Assembly (NCBI RefSeq): GCF_023156505.1
Contig: NZ_JALNMJ010000021.1
Span: 1-64,000, forward strand
Direction: 5' to 3'
DNA from: Roseibium sediminicola
GTDB lineage: Bacteria; Pseudomonadota; Alphaproteobacteria; Rhizobiales; Stappiaceae
DNA length: 64,000 bases
The translations under genes were made by a program, and so were the position numbers. Shown piece by piece: positions 58,506 to 64,000 of the stretch. The notes under the pieces are model-generated. The model saw nothing but the letters and a program-made list of their open reading frames with translations, was not told where the DNA came from and searched no databases. Within the stretch, counting starts at the first letter, position 1. Every line of letters starts with the position of its first letter.

Positions 58506-60116
58506 ATGGTTGCCACGTCTATCAAAACGCCTGGTGTCTACGTGACCGAGATGGACGCATTTCCGCCGTCGATCATCGGAGTCGAGACCGCCGTGCCGGC
58601 CTTCATCGGCTATACGGAACAGGCGAACATTCAGGGGAAGCCGGTCTATCTCAAACCGGTCAAGATCACTTCCTTGCGCGAATTCACCGAGATTTTTGGC
58701 CGTGGCTTCAAGGCGGCGGTGGTGATCAAGAGCGTCGATACGAAAACCGTCCGGTCCCAGCCGGATTGCTACGATGTCTCCATCAATGATGCGAACGGCA
58801 ACACGCTCTACTATTCAATCGGCCTGAAGGACGAGAAACGGTTCAACCTCTTTGCGAGCATGAAGCTGTTTTTCGATAATGGCGGCGGCACCTGTTACGT
58901 GGTCTCGGTCGGCGACTACACCGATGACGGCGCGGAGCCCGGCGGCGCCGGCATCAGTCCGGACAAGCTGAAACAGGGCCTTGCGGAGATCGCGGAGGTC
59001 AAGGGGCCGACGATGCTGGCGGTTCCCGATGCCGTCCTCCTGAAGCCGGACGATGCGGCAAAACCCTGGGCGTGCGAAGCCTACTATGCGTTCGTGAAGC
59101 AGATGATCGCGCAATGCGGCGCGCTGCAGGACCGTTTTGCGCTGCTGGATGTCTATGGCACGCAAGCGCTCGATCAATCCGATCCCGCCGTGTTCGAAAA
59201 ATCCTTGGCAGCGACCATTGCCGAATTCAGAGACGGGATCGGCCAGGACGACCTGTCCTACGCCGCTTCCTATTTTCCCTTCCTGAAGACCACGACCTAT
59301 CCGGTCTCAGGCATCGACTACACCTGGTTCGACCCGTCCGCGCTGTCCGAGGTTCTGGGGCTGCAGGCAGCAAACCTTTACCGTGGTGCCAACCTGACAG
59401 CGGTGCAGAAGATGATTGCCGAGATCGACCCGGACACCGGGCCGACCGGCGCGGAGGACATTGCCCGCCTGAACGAAAGCCTGAGGAATGCATTGCCGGT
59501 CCTGAAGGAGATGGAAGATCAGGCGGCGCGCGATCTCGGCATCCTGCCGCCGAGCGGCGCCGTGGCGGGGGGGTATACGCAAGTGGACACCACGGGAGGC
59601 GTCTGGACCGCGCCGGCCAATGTCGCGCTGACATCGGTGATCGCGCCGACCGTCACCATCAACAACGAGATGCAGGAAAATCTCAACATGCCGCTGGACG
59701 GCAAGGCCGTCGATGCCATCAGGATGTTTCCGGGCCGGGGCACGCTGGTATGGGGCGCGCGTACGCTGCTCGGCAACAGTCAGGACTGGCGCTATATCCA
59801 GGTACGGCGGACTGCCATCTATATCGAACAGTCGATCAAGCAGGGGCTGATGCCCTTTGTGTTCGCGGCCAATGACGGCAAGACGTGGTCCACGGTGGTG
59901 TCCGCCGTTTCGAGTTTTCTGCAGCAAGTGTGGGCGCAGGGCGGCCTGATGGGTGCGACAGCCTCGGAGGCCTATTCCGTGGAATGCGGTCTCGGCTCCA
60001 CCATGACCGCCCAGGACATCCTGGACGGTTACATGATCGTGCAGGTCCGGCTGCAACTCGTGCGTCCGGCCGAATTCATCGTACTCACCTTCAAGCAGAA
60101 GATGGAGGCGGCATAG
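58506..60116 (+). CDS. Phage-tail-sheath-family protein (orphan contractile sheath)
   Basis: 536 residues from the ATG at 58506, with AAGGAG 8 bases upstream. The N-terminus IKTPGVYVTEMDAFPPSIIG and VPAFIGYTEQANIQGKPVYL are typical of contractile sheath subunits of R-type tails and extracellular injection systems. The conserved C-terminal core has KAVDAIRMFPGRGTLVWGAR, WRYIQVRRTAIYIEQSIKQG, FLQQVWAQGGLMGA and VRPAEFIVLTFKQKM. It is gp18/Pvc-like and not TssB/TssC. No tube, baseplate, AAA ATPase or terminator-protein gene is in the window; it is flanked by a divergent kinase and a convergent TRAP operon. Whether it works with genes elsewhere is unknown. Confidence 0.9.
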   Translation: MVATSIKTPGVYVTEMDAFPPSIIGVETAVPAFIGYTEQANIQGKPVYLKPVKITSLREFTEIFGRGFKAAVVIKSVDTKTVRSQPDCYDVSINDANGNTLYYSIGLKDEKRFNLFASMKLFFDNGGGTCYVVSVGDYTDDGAEPGGAGISPDKLKQGLAEIAEVKGPTMLAVPDAVLLKPDDAAKPWACEAYYAFVKQMIAQCGALQDRFALLDVYGTQALDQSDPAVFEKSLAATIAEFRDGIGQDDLSYAASYFPFLKTTTYPVSGIDYTWFDPSALSEVLGLQAANLYRGANLTAVQKMIAEIDPDTGPTGAEDIARLNESLRNALPVLKEMEDQAARDLGILPPSGAVAGGYTQVDTTGGVWTAPANVALTSVIAPTVTINNEMQENLNMPLDGKAVDAIRMFPGRGTLVWGARTLLGNSQDWRYIQVRRTAIYIEQSIKQGLMPFVFAANDGKTWSTVVSAVSSFLQQVWAQGGLMGATASEAYSVECGLGSTMTAQDILDGYMIVQVRLQLVRPAEFIVLTFKQKMEAA

Positions 60117-60134
60117 GGTTATGTAATTTGCTGG

Positions 60135-61439
60135 CTAATTATACATCGCGTTGGGCAAGAGCAGCGCGATCCCGGGGAAGGCGACGATTAGGGCGAGGGT
60201 GACGATCATCGCCAGCCAGAACGGCATGATGCCGGCGAAGATGGTCTCGATCCTGACATCCGGCACGACGCTCTTGACGATGAAGACATTGACGCCGACG
60301 GGGGGCGAGATCAGGCCCATTTCCAGAACCAGGACCATGACGACACCCAGCCAGATCGGATCGAAGCCGAGCCCGATCACCAGCGGGAAGACAATCGGCA
60401 GGGTGATCACCAGGAGGGATAGCCCCTCGATGAACATGCCGAGAATGACATAGCCGAGCAGGATCAGGGCAAGCGTGCCGTAAGTGCCAAGAGCGAGCCC
60501 GGTCATGGCTTCGGCGATGCTGGCCGGCAGATGGGACAATGCCACGAAGGGCGCGAATACATTGGCGCCGACCAGAATGAAGAAGGCCATGCCAGTGGTT
60601 TTCAGCGTCTCCGAACTGACCGAATAGAGCGTTGCAGCCGTGCATTTGCCGCGCAGAACCAGCATGAGAAGGGCGAAAAAGGCACCGACGCCTGCTGCCT
60701 CCACGGGCGTGAAGAAGCCGGTATAGATGCCGCCGATGGTGATGCAGATGATGACGCCGATCCCGGTTGCCCGGACGAGCGCAACGAGCTTTTCCTTCAG
60801 GGAGAATTTCGGGCCGCGCGGACCTTCCTCTGGCCAGAACAGGGTGACGCAGGCAATCGCCACCAGGAACATGCCCGTGAGCAAGAGGCCGGGCAGCACG
60901 CCGGCCATGAACAGCCGGCCGATGCTTTCCTCCGTCAGCACCGCGTAGACGACAAAGCCGGTCGAGGGTGGGATCAGGATGCCGAGCGTTCCGCCCGCGG
61001 CAATGGACCCGGTGGCAAGCCGGTCGCCGTAGTTGAAGCGGCGCATTTCCGGATAGGCGACCTTGCCCATGGTGATGGCGGAGGCGAGCGACGAGCCGGA
61101 GAGGGCGGCAAAGCCGGCGCAGCCCATGACGGTGGCCGCGGCGAGGCCACCCTTCAGGTGGCCGATGACCTTGTGCGCCGCCTCGAAAAGATCGCGGCTG
61201 AGGCCGGCGGCGGAGGCGAGATTGCCCATCAGGATGAACAGCGGAATGATGCTCAGTTCATAGACGGTGACGGTGGCGAAGATCTGGCCGCTCAGCGTGA
61301 AGGCGGCGGCCTGGAAGCCGGACAGGGCAACGGTGCCGGCAAAGCCGACCACCAGCAGCGAGATGGCGACAGGCGTACCGAGCCCGAGCAGGACAAACAG
61401 GGCGAGGAATCCCAGAAAACCGTAAAATTCGGGGCTCAT
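60135..61439 (-). CDS. dctM: TRAP transporter large permease
   Basis: 434 residues from the ATG at 61439, which overlaps the dctQ stop. About 12 transmembrane helices of the DctM/ion-transporter superfamily: FYGFLGFLALFVLLGLGTPV, IPLFILMGNLASAAGLSRDL, AALSGSSLASAITMGKVAYP, IAAGGTLGILIPPST, and VNVFIVKSVVPDVRIETIF near the end. It is the sodium-coupled transport core with DctQ and the periplasmic DctP. It is the last gene of dctP-dctQ-dctM and converges on the sheath gene with an 18-base gap. Confidence 0.93.
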   Translation of the reverse strand: MSPEFYGFLGFLALFVLLGLGTPVAISLLVVGFAGTVALSGFQAAAFTLSGQIFATVTVYELSIIPLFILMGNLASAAGLSRDLFEAAHKVIGHLKGGLAAATVMGCAGFAALSGSSLASAITMGKVAYPEMRRFNYGDRLATGSIAAGGTLGILIPPSTGFVVYAVLTEESIGRLFMAGVLPGLLLTGMFLVAIACVTLFWPEEGPRGPKFSLKEKLVALVRATGIGVIICITIGGIYTGFFTPVEAAGVGAFFALLMLVLRGKCTAATLYSVSSETLKTTGMAFFILVGANVFAPFVALSHLPASIAEAMTGLALGTYGTLALILLGYVILGMFIEGLSLLVITLPIVFPLVIGLGFDPIWLGVVMVLVLEMGLISPPVGVNVFIVKSVVPDVRIETIFAGIMPFWLAMIVTLALIVAFPGIALLLPNAMYN

Positions 61440-61930
61440 TTCAAGAGTCTCTCCACCAGCAGCACGAGCGCCGAAAGCGCGCAGCCGAAGGCGATGGCGT
61501 AATAGGACGGGCCGAAGGGCAGTTGCAGCAGCAGCGTCGTCTCGCCGAAAAGGGCGGCTTCCTGTGCGTTCACGAAGGCGCGCCAGCCGAGATAGGCGAG
61601 GATGCCGGCACCGAGCGCCGTCGTCAGCCAGTCGAGCGGGCGCTGAACCGCACGCGGCAATCTGGCAACCAGCGTGTCGATGGCGATCAGGCGCCCGGAC
61701 AGGACGCAAAGCGGCAGGCTCAGGGCAACGACGAAGGACAGAAGGATCTGGGCGTAGTCATTGGCGCCGAAGATCGGCCGGTTGAAAAAGGAGCGGAGCA
61801 GGGCATCGGAGACCGACAGGCCCATCAGGAGGAAGAGGCCGGCGGCTCCCAAAAGGATCAGCGGGACTTCAAGCACGGACCTCCAGCGCGCCGTGGGCGC
61901 GCCGGAGGATCCCAGGTTTTCAAGCTGCAT
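61436..61930 (-). CDS. dctQ: TRAP transporter small permease
   Basis: 164 residues with four membrane segments (LILLGAAGLFLLMGLSVSDA, YAQILLSFVVALSLPLCVLS, LTTALGAGILAYLGWRAF, YYAIAFGCALSALVLLVERL). The DctQ pattern is visible in FGANDYAQILLSFVVALSLP and the preceding NRPIF. It forms the membrane complex with DctM, overlaps dctM by 4 bases, and lies 3 bases after the dctP stop. Confidence 0.9.
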   Translation of the reverse strand: MQLENLGSSGAPTARWRSVLEVPLILLGAAGLFLLMGLSVSDALLRSFFNRPIFGANDYAQILLSFVVALSLPLCVLSGRLIAIDTLVARLPRAVQRPLDWLTTALGAGILAYLGWRAFVNAQEAALFGETTLLLQLPFGPSYYAIAFGCALSALVLLVERLLK

Positions 61931-61933
61931 GGG

Positions 61934-62950
61934 TCAGTTGGCGCCAAGGGATGTGACGATGGCTTCGGCGTCCTTGCCGATTTCCTCGCTCTTGTCGTTC
62001 AGGATGGCCGCGATCGCCGGCTTCATGGTGTCGCGGAATTCGGCATCCGCGGCGGCATCGATTTCGATCAGCTCGACCCCGCTGTCGGCGGCGAGTTTCA
62101 GCCCGGCCTGGCCCGCCTCGTAAAAGGCCTTGGCGCCCTTGAGGCTGATCGCCCTGCCGGTCAGCTTGTCCAGCGCCGCCTTCTCGTCCTCTCCAAGGCT
62201 TTCCCAGCTCTGCTTGTTCATCAGCAGATAGAAACTGTCGAGCGCGGAGGGAATGTTGGTGGTGACGTATTTGGCCGTCTCATGGAGCTTGTAGGAGCGA
62301 ATGCCGGACGGGCCGATCATGACGGCGTCGATGACGCCGGTGTTCATGGCGTTAAAGACATCTGTGGTCGGCATGGAGACAGGAATGCCGCCCCAGGCCT
62401 CGACCAGCTTGGCCATGACCGGGTTCGGCGTCCGGACCTTCAGGCCTTTCATATCCGCCATGGAGCGGACCGGGGTTTCGCGGGAGATCAGCACGGACGG
62501 ATTGTTGGCCCACAGGCCCAGCAGCTTGGTCTGGGCATATTCGGCTTGGAACAGCTCGATATTGTCCCAAAGCGCATTGGTCGCGGCGGTGCCGTTGGCA
62601 AAAAGGCCAGGGATATGGACAAGGCCTGTCGTGGCAAACTGCCCGGGCGTGTATTCGGGAATGCCGAAAACGATGTCGGCGACGCCGGTCACGACCCGCT
62701 TGTACTGCTGGACCGGGCCTTTGCCGAGCTCGCCGGACGGATAGATCCTGATGGTCAGTTCGCCATCCGTGGCGGCCTTGATGTCCTCCGACAGCGGCGT
62801 GATCACGCCCTGGTCCATCGGATGCATGGACGGCATGAAATGGGCCGCCTTCAACTCGGTCGCACCAGCGGTCTGAGCGCAAAAACTTGCGGCCGCAACG
62901 GCGAGCGCGGCGGCAATCCCGGTCACCGCGGACCTTGATTTCACAAACAT
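61934..62950 (-). CDS. dctP: TRAP transporter substrate-binding protein
   Basis: 338 residues with a signal peptide ending at AQTAGA and a mature start TELKAAHFMPSMHPMDQGVI. DctP-fold features: RIYPSGELGKGPVQQYKRVV, and the ligand-carboxylate Arg in LKVRTPNPVMAKLVEAWGG. PTTDVFNAMNTGVIDAV follows. Such proteins bind organic acids. The divergent marR gene and the possible dehalogenase downstream suggest an aromatic or halogenated carboxylate ligand (inference). Promoter and operators lie in the 115-base divergent region. Confidence 0.92.
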   Translation of the reverse strand: MFVKSRSAVTGIAAALAVAAASFCAQTAGATELKAAHFMPSMHPMDQGVITPLSEDIKAATDGELTIRIYPSGELGKGPVQQYKRVVTGVADIVFGIPEYTPGQFATTGLVHIPGLFANGTAATNALWDNIELFQAEYAQTKLLGLWANNPSVLISRETPVRSMADMKGLKVRTPNPVMAKLVEAWGGIPVSMPTTDVFNAMNTGVIDAVMIGPSGIRSYKLHETAKYVTTNIPSALDSFYLLMNKQSWESLGEDEKAALDKLTGRAISLKGAKAFYEAGQAGLKLAADSGVELIEIDAAADAEFRDTMKPAIAAILNDKSEEIGKDAEAIVTSLGAN

Positions 62951-62973
62951 ATTCTCTCCTCCCCCGAGGTGAT

Positions 62974-63003
62974 TTACATTGGTAATTAACTTTAGTAATT
63001 ATC
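62974..63003. promoter_or_regulatory. Candidate MarR operators
   Basis: TTAC-ATTG-GTAA (62974-62985) is a perfect short inverted repeat. It overlaps a larger imperfect palindrome GGTAATTAAC-TTT-AGTAATTATC (62981-63003), with TAATTA in each half. Both lie between dctP and marR. MarR dimers typically bind 16-20 bp palindromes in such divergent promoters. Confidence 0.55.
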
Positions 63004-63065
63004 ATTGTTAACTGATTAGAAGAGATGGGCCAACGTGAGTCAAGCCCATTCACGCGGAGTGCACG

Positions 63066-63515
63066 ATGGCCACGGAATACACGCTTCACCAGAGGATCGG
63101 CTTCAAGGTGACTCACCTCGCCCGGATCATGGAAAGCCGCCTGGAAAAGCAGCTCTCCGTGCATGGCGTCACCAGGCTGCAATGGTGTGTCCTGCGCGGT
63201 GTCGGGCTGGAAGGCGTTACCTCACCCTCGCAGCTTGCGGATTACATCCGGATCGCCAGGCCGGCGGTTTCAAGGCTGCTGAAGTCGATGGAGGAACAGG
63301 GGCTGGTGAAGCGCAAAGGGCTTGATGACGACAAGCGGTTCACCGAGGTCGAGCTGACCGGCCTGGGCCGTGAAAAGCTGAGCGCGTGTCATGGACTGGT
63401 GCGGGAATTGAACCAGCATTTTTCCGAAAAACTGGATGCGGAGACCTATGAGGTCTTCATGGCTGCGATCGACCGGTTGACCGATGGCGAGGATGTGCAG
63501 CTGACCCGGCTTTGA
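63066..63515 (+). CDS. MarR-family transcriptional regulator
   Basis: 149 residues. Winged helix-turn-helix: LQWCVLRGVGLEGVTSPSQL, then the recognition helix IRIARPAVSRLLKSMEEQGL and the wing VKRKGLDDDKRFTEVELTGL. The flanking helices form the usual dimer interface. MarR proteins commonly sense aromatic or phenolic acids. It diverges from dctPQM and lies 54 bases upstream of the partial gene at the window edge, so it probably represses both until a substrate arrives. Confidence 0.9.
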   Translation: MATEYTLHQRIGFKVTHLARIMESRLEKQLSVHGVTRLQWCVLRGVGLEGVTSPSQLADYIRIARPAVSRLLKSMEEQGLVKRKGLDDDKRFTEVELTGLGREKLSACHGLVRELNQHFSEKLDAETYEVFMAAIDRLTDGEDVQLTRL

Positions 63516-63569
63516 CGGGGACGGCAACAGAAAACGAGAGGCGGTCCTGAAGGCCGCCGGGGGGACATA

Positions 63570-64000
63570 GTGAGGCTTTTTTCGGACAAGAACCGGCCGG
63601 TTCACTTGGGACCGTTTCCGATGGAAAGGCTGGCGCGGCAGGCGGGCCCCGTCCTGCCGGCGGATGTGCCGGCCTTCGAGCCCCTGGTCTTTTCCAGGCC
63701 CGGCCGGCCGGAAAACATCGTCAATGCCATGACCGAAAGCCAGGCCATGCTCGATGCCGTTCGCGATGGTCTTGTCAATGGCGCAAAAGCGGAGATCCCG
63801 GAGGATCTGGTCGAACGGCAGAACCATCTGAAAGCCTTCGGCTATTTCTCCGATGTCTCGATGGCGGGAACCTGCGCCTTGTCACCGGCCGCTCTTCTGG
63901 AGAGGCCCGTGCGCAATCCCGACATGGAGCGGCTGGCCGAGAAGCTCAGGACCGGACAGCACAAGTCGCTGGCGTCCGGCATTGAGATGATCATGGCGGA
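63570..64000 (+). CDS. Partial gene, possible aerobic reductive-dehalogenase-like protein (N-terminus)
   Basis: An open frame from a GTG at 63570, with GGGGGGACA upstream, runs off the window: at least 143 residues. It begins with RLFSDKNRPVHLGPFPMERL after the initiator. Later segments are ENIVNAMTESQAMLDAVRDG and HLKAFGYFSDVSMAGTCALS. The last is reminiscent of the AxxxGADxVGICxL region of QueG/reductive dehalogenase proteins, and the opening recalls BhbA/NpRdhA-type aerobic dehalogenases. This is from memory and weak. The cobalamin and Fe-S motifs would lie beyond the window, so the family is not proven. The MarR and TRAP neighbours fit uptake and catabolism of an aromatic acid. Confidence 0.45.
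   Translation, partial: MRLFSDKNRPVHLGPFPMERLARQAGPVLPADVPAFEPLVFSRPGRPENIVNAMTESQAMLDAVRDGLVNGAKAEIPEDLVERQNHLKAFGYFSDVSMAGTCALSPAALLERPVRNPDMERLAEKLRTGQHKSLASGIEMIMA

Noticed and set aside
58506..60116. Calling the sheath gene a type VI TssB/TssC component
   Set aside because: The PGVYVTE start and the RPAEFIV-type C-terminus are those of gp18/Pvc-type sheaths; TssB and TssC are two separate proteins with different motifs.

Overview
The window is GC-rich DNA with dense genes, short intergenic gaps and many ATGA overlaps. Its gene families point to a free-living, probably marine, alphaproteobacterium of the Rhodobacterales/Hyphomicrobiales type; a Stappia/Labrenzia/Roseibium-like genus would fit. 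The pointers are TTT and TRAP transporters, a GcvT-type dimethylglycine dehydrogenase, an inositol catabolic cluster, kinases with many PAS domains, a DUF6481 protein beside cspA, and a REP-like palindrome. This placement is inference from gene content. I saw no tRNA, rRNA, CRISPR array, transposase or integrase.

Layout. 0.2-9.1 kb: a catabolic locus with iclR, a HAD hydrolase and a class III aminotransferase on the minus strand, diverging from tctCBA, an aldehyde dehydrogenase and a Tm-1-like (UPF0261) protein. 9.4-17.4 kb: a contractile-injection 'spike' module (DUF3540, DUF2169 fused to pentapeptide repeats, a second pentapeptide protein, a DUF4150 PAAR-like protein, a serine-rich protein with gp5-like octapeptide and heptapeptide repeats, and a TPR/glycosyltransferase-like protein). 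17.6-21.3 kb: a hybrid histidine kinase and an EAL response regulator. 21.3-23.7 kb: a membrane class III adenylate cyclase-TPR protein and a YHS protein. 23.9-33.4 kb: a TorS/TorR-like two-component pair diverging from an AfuABC-like ABC transporter (two binding proteins, a double-length permease, an ATPase) and an inositol-monophosphatase-family enzyme. 33.4-37.0 kb: a dimethylglycine/sarcosine dehydrogenase-like enzyme and a family 3 binding protein. 37.3-44.4 kb: a LacI-controlled inositol-type locus with two matching operators.

44.6-50.0 kb: an RTX protein, a tandem pair of long inverted repeats, a small secreted protein and a PAS-GGDEF-EAL protein. 50.2-53.6 kb: a long-form GAPDH and a cspA/DUF6481 cluster. 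53.7-58.2 kb: an OmpR regulator and a seven-PAS hybrid kinase. 58.5-60.1 kb: a solitary contractile tail sheath gene. 60.1-64.0 kb: a TRAP transporter (dctPQM), a divergent MarR regulator, and the first 143 codons of a possible reductive-dehalogenase-like gene cut by the window end.

The strongest candidates for undescribed biology are the 9.4-17.4 kb spike module, which has no VgrG, tube, sheath or ATPase beside it, and the orphan sheath gene at 58.5 kb. The spike protein at 14.7 kb looks like a VgrG C-terminal needle without its head, sits directly upstream of a TPR/glycosyltransferase-like gene, and is followed closely by a kinase/EAL signalling pair. Several candidate operator arrays also deserve a test: four 9-bp direct repeats at 26.75 kb, the LacI sites at 37.2 and 41.5 kb, and the MarR-type palindromes at 62.98 kb.
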